Below, in pieces: positions 33,165 to 41,098 of a stretch of DNA of 64,000 nucleotides (position 1 is its first letter; each line of letters starts with the position of its first letter). This DNA is from Pseudomonas sp. H3(2019) (lineage in GTDB: Bacteria; Pseudomonadota; Gammaproteobacteria; Pseudomonadales; Pseudomonadaceae): contig NZ_VMSG01000017.1 in assembly GCF_007713465.1 (NCBI RefSeq), positions 1-64,000 of the forward strand. Direction: 5' to 3'. The translations under genes and the position numbers were made by a program. A model generated the notes under the pieces. The model did no database searches, was not told the origin of the DNA, and saw only the letters and a program-made list of their open reading frames with translations.

Positions 33165-35033
33165 ATGTTCTTCTTCCGACGCAGCAAAGCCACGACCAGT
33201 GTGGCACATACACCCCAGGGCTTTTTACAACCAGCCCCTGCAAAGGATCTGTTGGCATCACCGCGTCGACAGAAGCTCATGGAAAACATATGGCAACGCG
33301 CGTCATTGTCACGCCAGCAATTTATCGATCTTTACCGTAAGCCTCTCGAACGCTACGCGGAGTTGGTCCAGCAGCTCCCTGCTTCGGAAAATCACCACCA
33401 TGCACACCTAGGTGGCATGCTTGATCACGGTTTGGAAATCGTTGCCTACGCCCTGAAGATCCGGCAGTCCTATCTACTTCCGATTGGTGCACCTCCGGAA
33501 TCCCAGTCAGCCCAGGCCGAAGCCTGGACCGCTGCTGCGGCTTACGGCGCTCTGCTGCACGACATCGGCAAGGTCGCGGTCGACGTCCACGTTGAACTTC
33601 ATGGCGAAAAGATCTGGCACCCTTGGCACGGGCCGATAAAGCGCCCTTACCGCTTCCGCTACGTGAAGGGGCGTAACTATCAATTACACGGCGCGGCCGC
33701 AGCCCTCATCTACGCCCAAGTCTTGACCCCTGACATTTTGGATTGGCTCAGCGGATTCCCCGAAGTGTGGTCGCAGTTGATTTTTATCTTGGCCGGTCAG
33801 TACGAAAACGCCGGCATCCTGGGTGAGATCGTGGTGCAGGCCGACCAAGCGTCAGTCGCTCTGGAGCTGGGCGGCAATCCGTCCCGAGCTTTGGCAGCGC
33901 CGAAACAGTCCCTACAACGGCAACTGGCCGATGGTTTGCGTTACCTGGTCCGTGACAAGTTCAAACTGAATCAGCCAGACGGCCCCTCGGATGGATGGTT
34001 GGCACAGGATGCGCTATGGCTGGTGAGCAAGCCGATTGCAGATCAACTTCGAGCCTATTTACTGACACAAGGGGTCGATGGAGTACCGAGCTCGAACGCC
34101 CCCTTCTTCAACATGCTGCAGGATCAGGGGGTGATCCAGACGAATGCACAGGACAAGGCTATTTGGAAAGCCACCATCGACAACGGTAATGGTTGGAAAA
34201 ACACTTTTACCCTTCTCAAGCTCTCGCCGGCACTAATCTGGAATGATCCGAGTGATCGCCCACCGGTATACGCAGGGACACTCGAGGTCGAAGCCGGTAA
34301 TCCCGTGGACAGTACCGTCGAAAATTCACAAGTTCTCTCGACTCAGATTGTCACAGCCCCTCCCGCATTTGTTTCGAACCCGTCCCTCCCGACGGGAAAA
34401 ATCTCCCCCGACACACCAGGTAATCCAGCGGAGATTGCTGCGCTGATGGATCTGCTTGATAACATCACATCGCCACTACAGACAGAAATCGACCCAGAAG
34501 CCAAAACCTCGGCGGCAGAGACCGCGCCTTTTGGACAGGAAGACGCCCAGCCAGCAACAGCTTCCAGCGTAGAGAGTTTACCGGCAGTCATAGCCGACAC
34601 GGATGCTTCGATACATAGAACAAACAGCGAGCTGGGTCAGGGATTTGTTGAATGGCTTAGGAATGGCCTCGTCTCCCGTCGAATCATCATCAATGACACC
34701 AAGGCTTTGGTGCATACCGTATCGGGGACTGCAATGCTTGTTACACCTGGAATCTTCAAGCGCTACGTACAGGAGTTTCCTGCCATTGAAGTGCAGGCAA
34801 AATCTCAAAAAATCAACGGCTGGCAATTGGTGCAGCGAAGCTTTGAAAAGCAGAAGTTGCATAGAAAAACCGAGAAGAGCCTCAACATCTGGACGTGCAA
34901 GGTCACTGGTCCCAGAACGACAAAACAGCTTCGTGGATACCTGTTGAAGGACCCGCTCACCGTATTTTCCGAAGTACCTTTCGATAACGCGAGCCTGAGC
35001 CTGGTGACCGAAGCAAAGGAGGGTGTTGAATGA
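33165..35033 (+). CDS. traI: MobH-family relaxase TraI (TIGR03760)
   Basis: 622 residues from ATG 33165 (MFFFRRSKATTSVAHTPQGF), which has GGAG 6 nt upstream; ATG 33153 adds four residues without a ribosome site. N-terminal TraI_2 domain about 1-310 with an HD-hydrolase-like metal site: HHHAHLGGMLDHGLEI and LLHDIGKVAVDV. A variable linker about 360-470, then the TraI_2 C-terminal domain about 480-580 (FVEWLRNGLVSRRIIINDTK). It nicks oriT and leads the DNA strand into the channel. The stop overlaps the integrase ATG by 4 bp. Confidence 0.94.
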   Translation: MFFFRRSKATTSVAHTPQGFLQPAPAKDLLASPRRQKLMENIWQRASLSRQQFIDLYRKPLERYAELVQQLPASENHHHAHLGGMLDHGLEIVAYALKIRQSYLLPIGAPPESQSAQAEAWTAAAAYGALLHDIGKVAVDVHVELHGEKIWHPWHGPIKRPYRFRYVKGRNYQLHGAAAALIYAQVLTPDILDWLSGFPEVWSQLIFILAGQYENAGILGEIVVQADQASVALELGGNPSRALAAPKQSLQRQLADGLRYLVRDKFKLNQPDGPSDGWLAQDALWLVSKPIADQLRAYLLTQGVDGVPSSNAPFFNMLQDQGVIQTNAQDKAIWKATIDNGNGWKNTFTLLKLSPALIWNDPSDRPPVYAGTLEVEAGNPVDSTVENSQVLSTQIVTAPPAFVSNPSLPTGKISPDTPGNPAEIAALMDLLDNITSPLQTEIDPEAKTSAAETAPFGQEDAQPATASSVESLPAVIADTDASIHRTNSELGQGFVEWLRNGLVSRRIIINDTKALVHTVSGTAMLVTPGIFKRYVQEFPAIEVQAKSQKINGWQLVQRSFEKQKLHRKTEKSLNIWTCKVTGPRTTKQLRGYLLKDPLTVFSEVPFDNASLSLVTEAKEGVE

Positions 35034-36382
35034 GCACACCTCTAGCCCTCACCAAGGACTACATCTTTACTCACGACTTAAGAGATGCCACCGCGAAGAT
35101 CTACTTTGCGGCCACAAGAGCGTTGACCAGACACTTTGGAGAAGAAATTTCACTTGAATCCATAGATCACCGTTCGATCCTAGGATGGCGTCGGAAAGAG
35201 CTGGAGCGTGGGCTGGCAAAACAGAGCTGGAACACCTATTCAAACCATCTCCGGACTGTATGGGGGTATGCCATTGAACAGGGAACGCTGCTACACACGT
35301 CCATTAACCCGTTCAAAAAAACCACTGTCATCCCACCCAAACGCCCCAGTAAAACCGTCGCACGTGATGCAATCAAACGAGCGCGGGATTGGCTCAAATC
35401 CATGGTGGCGGAGGAGTGTTATTCAAAGAAACGTAGCGCCATTACACCGGCCTGGTTCTGGCTCGCCGTTTTCGAAATGTTTTACTACACCGGCATCCGA
35501 CTGAATGCCCTACTGACACTTCGATACGGAGATGTGGACTGGGACAACAGAATTATCAAAGTCCAGGCTGACACAGAGAAAACTCACCGCGAGTTCTCAA
35601 TACCCATCATGCCAGGCCTGGAACCCCATATTTTGAAACTGCTCGAGGCAGCAAAGGAAATTGGATTTGCACCAGACGACCAGCTTTTTAACGTGAATCG
35701 CTTTTCCAGACATTATCGCTCAACGGTTATGAACATCGACCAGATCGAGGGCATGTATCGCAAGCTGACTCGGGAAGTCGGAATTCGCATGACCCCGCAT
35801 AGGTTCAGACATACCCTCGCAACGGATCTAATGAGACAGCCAGAGCGAAATATCCACCTAACCAAGAGCCTGCTGAACCACTCAAATATCGCCACCACGC
35901 TCAGCTATATCGAGGTGGATTACGATCACATGCGAGCAGTGCTGCATGAACGAAGCCTTTCACAGGGTGCGATAGCATTTGAGAGACGGGTCGACGAGCA
36001 TATGCCTGTGCCGGTGGCTCAGCCACTTCCCGTCCTGCCCGAACCAGTTGCTTTGCCTCAACCAGATGTATGCATGGAGCCGATGGTGTTCGAGGCAGAC
36101 GAAGTTAGGGGCAAAGAGTGCTCCTCACACATTCCGATTCCCTCGGAGTCAAAGCTGCTAACACACGTCGCCAGCATAACCTCGGAACGCTTCACTCTGG
36201 AGCAGGCAATTCTGCCGGTCGGAACTGGATTGAGTCATGAGCTGACCTGGGATGGACCAGGAACGTGGTGGGAAGAACTCGGTATACCCCCCGCCTCCTC
36301 AGGAGATGAGGTGTCCGAAAGCTCGCTACTGTTGACGTTGATGATCAACAGGGTTGGCATCAAGTCTTATAGCTGGAGCTGA
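35030..36382 (+). CDS. ICE tyrosine recombinase (integrase) for tRNA-Lys
   Basis: 450 residues. Core-binding N-terminal domain about 10-100; catalytic domain with R157 (GIRLNALL), K184, H257-x-x-R260 (HRFRHTLA), H284 (LLNHSNIATT) and the nucleophile Y293 (LSYIEVD). All catalytic residues are present. A C-terminal extension of about 140 residues, Pro/Glu rich, is unlike standard integrases. It integrates and excises the ICE at the tRNA-Lys 3' end 375 bp downstream. The ATG overlaps the traI stop (ATGA), so it can be translated from the traI message. Confidence 0.93.
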   Translation: MSTPLALTKDYIFTHDLRDATAKIYFAATRALTRHFGEEISLESIDHRSILGWRRKELERGLAKQSWNTYSNHLRTVWGYAIEQGTLLHTSINPFKKTTVIPPKRPSKTVARDAIKRARDWLKSMVAEECYSKKRSAITPAWFWLAVFEMFYYTGIRLNALLTLRYGDVDWDNRIIKVQADTEKTHREFSIPIMPGLEPHILKLLEAAKEIGFAPDDQLFNVNRFSRHYRSTVMNIDQIEGMYRKLTREVGIRMTPHRFRHTLATDLMRQPERNIHLTKSLLNHSNIATTLSYIEVDYDHMRAVLHERSLSQGAIAFERRVDEHMPVPVAQPLPVLPEPVALPQPDVCMEPMVFEADEVRGKECSSHIPIPSESKLLTHVASITSERFTLEQAILPVGTGLSHELTWDGPGTWWEELGIPPASSGDEVSESSLLLTLMINRVGIKSYSWS

Positions 36383-36756
36383 AGCAGCCCCTGATGTTCG
36401 ACCGCTGGGACAGGACTGTCGTAAGCAGCCCTCGTTACTGTCTGGATTGGGATGAAGCAGGCCTGATCTGGAGGATAAGTTTCGCCCTCAAATCGACTTT
36501 TCAGAAATGAATTCCAGCGTTAGCTGAGTTACTTTCGTTGACAAAACGGAGCAGGCTCGCTCCGGCCTTCGCCCTATTCCATATTGACATCACGACGACT
36601 CGAAACTAATGTTCGATCCAGACGGCTGCATGTCTGTACGTTGGTGATAGCTCTACCCACCCTCCAGACCCGCACCCCCACTGTATTGCAGGCAAAAAAA
36701 AACCCGAAAATCCTCACTTACGTGGGCCTTTCGGATTTTCTGAACTGCTATAAAAA
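36383..36756. other. ICE end between integrase and tRNA-Lys
   Basis: No gene could be supported here. It holds a hairpin CGGAGC-aggct-cGCTCCG near 36547-36563 and a terminator at 36694-36741 that ends the leftward tRNA transcript. The recombination site and any recombination-directionality-factor or integrase binding sites would be in this stretch, next to 36757. Confidence 0.6.
36694..36739 (-). terminator. Intrinsic terminator of tRNA-Lys on the ICE side
   Basis: On the minus strand a stem made from CCGAAA/TTTCGG (36704-36709 with 36729-36734), with an inner CTCAC/GTGGG pairing, is followed by nine T (the A run 36694-36702). It would stop transcription leaving the tRNA before it reaches the integrase gene. 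The sequence is on the ICE side of the expected crossover. Confidence 0.75.
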
Positions 36757-36800
36757 TGGTGGGTCGTGTGGGATTCGAACCTACGACCAATTGGTTAAAA
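36757..36800. other. Expected att site of the ICE within the tRNA 3' half
   Basis: PFGI-1/PAPI-1 type integrases recombine in the 3' part of tRNA-Lys. The crossover must lie within the T arm and acceptor stem seen here. The second copy of the repeat would be at the other ICE end, outside the window, so the exact core cannot be set. Confidence 0.6.
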
Positions 36801-36832
36801 GCCAACTGCTCTACCAACTGAGCTAACGACCC
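36757..36832 (-). tRNA. tRNA-Lys (anticodon TTT)
   Basis: 76 nt on the minus strand: acceptor GGGTCGT pairing with ACGACCC, D arm AGCTCAGTTGGTAGAGC, anticodon arm TTGGC-TTTTAACC-AA with TTT in the loop, T arm GTAGGTTCGAATCCCAC, encoded CCA (complement of 36757-36759). All four arms pair. It stays complete because the ICE reconstitutes the 3' end. Confidence 0.97.
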
Positions 36833-36849
36833 GCTGTGTGGTGGCGCGT

Positions 36850-36877
36850 ATAATACTGATTTTTAAGGACTATTCAA
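36850..36877 (-). promoter_or_regulatory. Sigma-70 promoter of tRNA-Lys
   Basis: On the minus strand TTGAAT (-35, complement of 36872-36877), a 16-nt spacer, and TATTAT (-10, complement of 36850-36855), followed by a G+C-rich discriminator ACGCGCC. Typical of growth-rate-controlled tRNA promoters. Confidence 0.8.
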
Positions 36878-36895
36878 CACCTAATTTGAAATAAA

Positions 36896-37588
36896 TCAAA
36901 AATAAACGGTTGGGTCGCTGATTCCGGCCGCCAGGAAGCCTTCTGCACGCAGACGGCAGCTGTCGCATTTTCCGCATGCACGGCCGTTATCGTCCGCTTG
37001 ATAGCAGGAAACCGTCAGCCCATAGTCGACGCCAAGCTTCACACCCGCCTGGACAATTTGCGCCTTGCTGAGGTTTTGCAGCGGTGCCTGGATACGGAAA
37101 CCGTTCCCCTCTACCCCGGCCTTGGTCGCCAGATTGGCCATGCGCTCGAAGGCTTCGATGAACTCGGGACGGCAATCCGGGTAACCGGAATAATCCACCG
37201 CATTCACGCCGATGAAAATGTCGCGCGCACCGAGCACCTCAGCCCAGCCCAATGCCAGGGACAGGAACACAGTATTGCGGGCCGGCACGTAAGTGATCGG
37301 GATACCTTCGCTCGGCGCCTCAGGCACATCGATGGAACTGTCGGTCAACGCCGAGCCACCAATGCCGTTCAGGTTCAGGCCAATCACCTTATGCTCGATC
37401 ACGCCCAGATCGCGCGCTACACGTTCGGCAGCCTGCAACTCGGCACGGTGGCGCTGACCATAGTCGAAACTCATGGTGTAGCAGCTGTAACCGTCAGCAC
37501 GGGCCATCGCCACGACCGTTGCCGAGTCCAGACCGCCAGACAGCAGGATCACTGCGCGTTTTTCTGCCTTGTTCAGTTGCTCAGTCAT
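36896..37588 (-). CDS. queC: 7-cyano-7-deazaguanine synthase QueC
   Basis: 230 residues from ATG 37588; the frame is open further upstream but that lies in queE. ATP-pyrophosphatase P-loop LLSGGLDSATV (SGGLDS at 17-22) and a C-terminal zinc site with four Cys: CYQADDNGRACGKCDSCRL. It converts 7-carboxy-7-deazaguanine to preQ0 with ATP and ammonia, a step to queuosine in tRNA. It begins 1 bp after queE stops and is the last gene before tRNA-Lys. Confidence 0.97.
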   Translation of the reverse strand: MTEQLNKAEKRAVILLSGGLDSATVVAMARADGYSCYTMSFDYGQRHRAELQAAERVARDLGVIEHKVIGLNLNGIGGSALTDSSIDVPEAPSEGIPITYVPARNTVFLSLALGWAEVLGARDIFIGVNAVDYSGYPDCRPEFIEAFERMANLATKAGVEGNGFRIQAPLQNLSKAQIVQAGVKLGVDYGLTVSCYQADDNGRACGKCDSCRLRAEGFLAAGISDPTVYF

Positions 37589-37589
37589 T

Positions 37590-38237
37590 TCAGCGCCCCG
37601 GCTCGTCGTTCCAAAGATATTTATGCAACTGCAATTGCAGGCGCACTGGCAGGTTGTCCGCGACAATCCAGTCAGCCAGCTCGCGCGCGCTCAAGTCATG
37701 GTGACTCGGCGAGAACAGGACTTCGCCGGCACGCTGGTCAAGACCGTACTGAATCAGCTTGGACACCGCCCAGTCGTAGTCTTCGCGAGAGCAGATCACG
37801 AACTTGACCTGATCGTTGGCCGTCAGCAGTGCGATGTTCTCGTAGAGATTGCGATGCGCTTCTTTCGACCCGGGTGTTTTCAGGTCGAGCACTCGGCTGA
37901 CCCGTGGATCAACCGCCGAAATATCCAGGGCGCCGCTGGTTTCCAGCGACACCTCGTAACCGGCGTCACACAGCTGCTTGAGCAAAGGGATAGCGTTAGG
38001 TTGTGCCAACGGCTCACCGCCGGTGACACAGACGTAGCGCGGACGAAAGCCGGCCACTTGCTCGAGGATATCGTCGAGCGGGCGAACGGTGCCGCCAGTG
38101 AAGGCATAGGCGCTGTCGCAGTATTGGCAACGCAATGGGCAACCGGTCAGGCGCACAAATACAGTGGGCAGCCCGGCAGTCCGCGTTTCACCCTGCAACG
38201 AGTAAAAAACTTCGGTAATTCTCAATGTGTCTTGCAT
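37590..38237 (-). CDS. queE: 7-carboxy-7-deazaguanine synthase QueE (radical SAM)
   Basis: 215 residues from ATG 38237; GTG 38246 would add three. Radical-SAM cluster C33-x3-C37-x2-C40 (TGCPLRCQYCDSAYAF), substrate region LQGETRTAG, and VTGGEPL. It rearranges 6-carboxytetrahydropterin to CDG, the substrate of QueC. In Pseudomonas queE and queC follow cpoB, as here. The gap to cpoB contains the cpoB terminator, so queE needs its own promoter in 38240-38340. Confidence 0.97.
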   Translation of the reverse strand: MQDTLRITEVFYSLQGETRTAGLPTVFVRLTGCPLRCQYCDSAYAFTGGTVRPLDDILEQVAGFRPRYVCVTGGEPLAQPNAIPLLKQLCDAGYEVSLETSGALDISAVDPRVSRVLDLKTPGSKEAHRNLYENIALLTANDQVKFVICSREDYDWAVSKLIQYGLDQRAGEVLFSPSHHDLSARELADWIVADNLPVRLQLQLHKYLWNDEPGR

Positions 38238-38357
38238 AGTCGCCACGGGCGTAACAGCTAAACAGGCTGTCCGCCTCCGTCAGGCACTTAAAGGAACCCC
38301 GCCAACGCGCAGATCCCAAAAAGCGGTGTTTCATAAAAAAGGGGGGTGAATTCTAAC

Positions 38358-38384
38358 GAAAAAACCCGCGGCAAGCGCGGGTTT
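38358..38384 (-). terminator. Rho-independent terminator after cpoB
   Basis: AAACCCGCG (38362-38370) and CGCGGGTTT (38376-38384) form a 9-bp stem with loop GCAAG; on the minus strand the stem is followed by a T run (38358-38364). It ends the tol-pal transcript. Confidence 0.88.
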
Positions 38385-38406
38385 CTTGTAAACGGGTCAA
38401 ACAGCC

Positions 38407-39240
38407 TTACATGCGCTGCAAATCGCGTTGGGCCAGCTGAGCGGCGGAAGTACCCGGGTATTGGGAAACCACCTGCTGCAGAATGCCTTTGACCTTGTCG
38501 GTATGACCCAGGCGGCGCTCTACATCAGCGAGCTTGTACAGCGAGTCAGGCACTTTGGCGTGCTTGGGGTACAGCTGCGAAACCTTGGCAAAAGCCTGAC
38601 CCGCACCTTGCAGGTCGCCCTTGGCCAGGTTCACTTCGCCCAACCAGTATTGGGCATTGCCCGCGTACTGACTGTTCGGGTATTTGCGCAGGAATGCCGC
38701 AAACGCCTGGCTGGCTTTGTCGAAATCCTTGGCTTTGATCAGGTCGAAGGCCGCATCGTAATAGAGCTTTTCCTTCGCCGGATCACCCGGTTCGCTGCTG
38801 GCCGCAGGGGCTTGAGTGGCAGCACTCGCACCTGCAGCTGCACCGGCGGCATTATTCATATCGCCACCGGCTGGAGAATTTTGAGGAGCCGCAGCGGGTG
38901 CACCGCCGGTTCCAATACGCCGATCAAGATCCTGATATCGCTCCAGGTTTTCCTGCTTCATGCGCGCTACATCATTTTGCAGAACTTCGATCGCACCCTG
39001 TTGCCGCGCGATTTGCTCCTGCATTTGTTGCAGTTGGTTGAACAGCACGCCTTGTGCCGAGGCAGGGGCCGTAACCCCTCCCCCGGCATAGGCGCCGTTC
39101 GTACCGTAACCCGCAGGCGGATAACTGCTCCCGCTATTGTTATAACCGGAGTTGTCATCGACCACAGGAACCGCAGCCCACACCGCAAGCGGTGCGAGAC
39201 TGAGAGCCAGAACAGTTACAGCACGACGGCACGTTCGCAT
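38407..39240 (-). CDS. cpoB: Cell division coordinator CpoB (YbgF)
   Basis: 277 residues. Signal peptide MRTCRRAVTVLALSLAPLAVWA, a Gly/Asn/Ser-rich stretch, a trimerising coiled coil near 60-100 (FNQLQQMQEQIARQQGAIEV), a Pro/Ala-rich linker, and TPR repeats about 158-275 (YYDAAFDLIKAKDFDKASQA). It is periplasmic, binds TolA, and coordinates outer-membrane constriction with septal wall synthesis. Last gene of the Tol-Pal operon, 6 bp after oprL. Confidence 0.95.
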   Translation of the reverse strand: MRTCRRAVTVLALSLAPLAVWAAVPVVDDNSGYNNSGSSYPPAGYGTNGAYAGGGVTAPASAQGVLFNQLQQMQEQIARQQGAIEVLQNDVARMKQENLERYQDLDRRIGTGGAPAAAPQNSPAGGDMNNAAGAAAGASAATQAPAASSEPGDPAKEKLYYDAAFDLIKAKDFDKASQAFAAFLRKYPNSQYAGNAQYWLGEVNLAKGDLQGAGQAFAKVSQLYPKHAKVPDSLYKLADVERRLGHTDKVKGILQQVVSQYPGTSAAQLAQRDLQRM

Positions 39241-39246
39241 GACGAA

Positions 39247-39744
39247 TTACTTACGCAGTTCGACGCGACGGTTTTGAGCCCAGGACTGCTCGTCGTGGCC
39301 AGTAGCAACTGGACGCTCTTTACCGTAGGAAACCAGTTCCAGCTGAGCTGGGGAAACACCTTGCAGTACCAGGTAGCGTTGAACGGCTTTCGCACGACGC
39401 TCGCCCAGTGCCATGTTGTACTCACGAGTACCACGTTCGTCGGTGTTGCCTTCCAGAACAACGCGAGCGCCGTTTCCTTTCAGGTCTTTGGCGTGAACGT
39501 CCAGAGCGCGCATGGCTTCTGGCTTCAGGTCCGAACTGTCGTATTCGAAGTAGAAGGTGGTGATTGCGCGCAGAGCAGCTTCTTCGCTCAGGGAGCCGTC
39601 AACTGCACCAGTGTTAGCGCCGTAACCAGCGTTTGGATCTACAGCGCCTGCACCGGCGTTGTCGCCGCCTTTGGACGAGCAACCTACAGCTACAGCCATG
39701 GCCAGGGCCAGCGCAGCAAACTTACCAAACTTCAGCATTTCCAT
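39247..39744 (-). CDS. oprL: Peptidoglycan-associated lipoprotein OprL/Pal
   Basis: 165 residues from ATG 39744 (AGGAG upstream); starts to 39768 lack a ribosome site. Lipobox AVAVGCSSKGG, then OmpA-like domain with the diaminopimelate-binding pattern LEGNTDERGTREYNMALGE and ERRAKAVQRYL. It is an outer-membrane lipoprotein that binds peptidoglycan and TolB. In Pseudomonas it is called OprL. Confidence 0.97.
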   Translation of the reverse strand: MEMLKFGKFAALALAMAVAVGCSSKGGDNAGAGAVDPNAGYGANTGAVDGSLSEEAALRAITTFYFEYDSSDLKPEAMRALDVHAKDLKGNGARVVLEGNTDERGTREYNMALGERRAKAVQRYLVLQGVSPAQLELVSYGKERPVATGHDEQSWAQNRRVELRK

Positions 39745-39796
39745 CGTGAAACTCCTAATGAACCCCAATGTGTTAAGTAAAACGTGTAGCGCCGCG

Positions 39797-41098
39797 TCAG
39801 TTCAGGTAAGGGGACCAGGAAGGTTCTCTGACTTCGCCTTGAGCGGTAGGAAGCGGGAGCCTTACGCGTCCATTGATGGACACGAGCATCAAGACTCCCC
39901 GGCCCTGCTGGGCGGTGGCGTAGATTACCATGGTGCCGTTGGGCGCAACAGTGGCTGACTCATCTAGGTTGGTGTCTGTCAGGATCTTTACACTACCGCG
40001 CTGCAAATCCTGAGCCGCCACCCGGAAATTGGTGAAGCCATCCTGACGGTGAATCATGACAAGCGTCTTCTCGTCAGCCGACAGTTTCGGGTTGGCGTTG
40101 TAGTTACCGATAAAGGTCACACGCTCCGCACCACCACCATTGATGTTGGTCTTGTAGATCTGCGGCTTGCCGCCACGGTCGGAGGTGAAGTAGATGGTCG
40201 AACCATCCTTACCCCAGAACGGTTCGGTGTTGATGCCAGGGCCAGCCGTTACGCGATTGATCTGACGCGACCCCAGGTTCATCACGTAGATGTCCGGGTT
40301 ACCGTCCTTGGACAGCACAAACGCCAGGCGAGTACCGTCCGGCGACCAGGCTGGTGCGCCGTTCAGGCCTTCGAAGTTGGTGATTTGCTCGCGGCGACCG
40401 GTGTCGATGTTCTGCATGAAAATGCGCGGACGCTTCTGCTCGAACGACACATAGGCGATGCGCTTGCCATCGGGAGCGAAACGCGGCGACAGGATCGGCT
40501 CACGCGATTGCAGCAGGGTCACGGCACGAGCACCGTCGTAGTCCGAACGCTGCAAGGTGTAGCGCGTGTTGTTCACCGAAAAGCGCTCGGCCGTTACATA
40601 CAGCAGGCGTGTGGAGAACGCGCCCTTGATGCCGGTCAGTTTTTCGAACGACTGGTCGGCGATGTAGTGCGCCATGTCGCGCAGTTGATCGACGCCACCC
40701 GACACGCTACCGGTCAGCACTTGCTGCTCGGTCGCGACGTTGAACAGTGCGTATTGCACCTGCAGGCGACCACCTGCCGGAACAATGCTGCCGACCATGA
40801 TGTACTGGGCGCTGATCGCCTTCCAGTCACGGAAAATGATTTCGCTGGCCTGGCTCGGCTGGCTGATCATTTGCTGCTTTGGAATTGGCGAGTAGTAGCC
40901 CGAGTTACGCAGGTCATTACCAATGATTTCGGCCATGTCGTCCGGCAGGACGGTGCCGCCCTGGAAGCCGAACGGTACGACTGCGATCGGGGTAGCCCGA
41001 TCACTGCCGCTGGTGACCAGAATGTTTTTTTCGTCTGCTACCGCCATCCCTGCCAGGCAGCAGATAACGACAAGCATTCCTCGAAGAAGGTTTCTCAC
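39797..41098 (-). CDS. tolB: Tol-Pal system beta-propeller protein TolB
   Basis: 433 residues. Signal peptide to about residue 21 (GMAVA), N-terminal alpha/beta domain about 25-160, and six-bladed propeller with WD40-like PD40 repeats (SPRFAPDGKRIAYVSFE, GAPAWSPDGTRLAFVLS, EPFWGKDGSTIYFTSD, NPKLSADEKTLVMIH). Periplasmic partner of Pal and TolA. Its ATG overlaps the tolA stop by 4 bp. Confidence 0.97.
   Translation of the reverse strand: MRNLLRGMLVVICCLAGMAVADEKNILVTSGSDRATPIAVVPFGFQGGTVLPDDMAEIIGNDLRNSGYYSPIPKQQMISQPSQASEIIFRDWKAISAQYIMVGSIVPAGGRLQVQYALFNVATEQQVLTGSVSGGVDQLRDMAHYIADQSFEKLTGIKGAFSTRLLYVTAERFSVNNTRYTLQRSDYDGARAVTLLQSREPILSPRFAPDGKRIAYVSFEQKRPRIFMQNIDTGRREQITNFEGLNGAPAWSPDGTRLAFVLSKDGNPDIYVMNLGSRQINRVTAGPGINTEPFWGKDGSTIYFTSDRGGKPQIYKTNINGGGAERVTFIGNYNANPKLSADEKTLVMIHRQDGFTNFRVAAQDLQRGSVKILTDTNLDESATVAPNGTMVIYATAQQGRGVLMLVSINGRVRLPLPTAQGEVREPSWSPYLN

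Larger units (their letters stand above)
1..36756. mobile_element. Integrative and conjugative element (PFGI-1/PAPI-1/ICEclc type), integrase-proximal part
   Basis: Everything from the left edge to the 3' end of the tRNA-Lys gene reads as one ICE. The order TIGR03759, transglycosylase, TIGR03765, TraD, TIGR03747, RAQPRD, TIGR03758/03745/03750/03746/03749/03752/03751, TraC ATPase, DsbA-like, TIGR03757/03756/03755, TraG, DUF3742, TraI, integrase is the conserved backbone of this ICE class (family knowledge). The integrase gene ends 375 bp from the tRNA 3' end, as expected for tRNA-Lys insertion. The left end, the partner att site and the replication/partition and pilus genes are not in the window. 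Cargo seen: copper resistance, ParDE, a helicase insert, and an AT-rich orphan gene. Confidence 0.93.

Noticed and set aside
36757..36832. tRNA fragment or pseudogene left by ICE insertion
   Set aside because: All arms pair, the CCA is encoded and a good promoter precedes it, so the gene is intact.
38238..38357. preQ1 riboswitch before queE
   Set aside because: No convincing preQ1 pseudoknot or A-rich tail with matching stem could be found by eye; only the cpoB terminator is clear.
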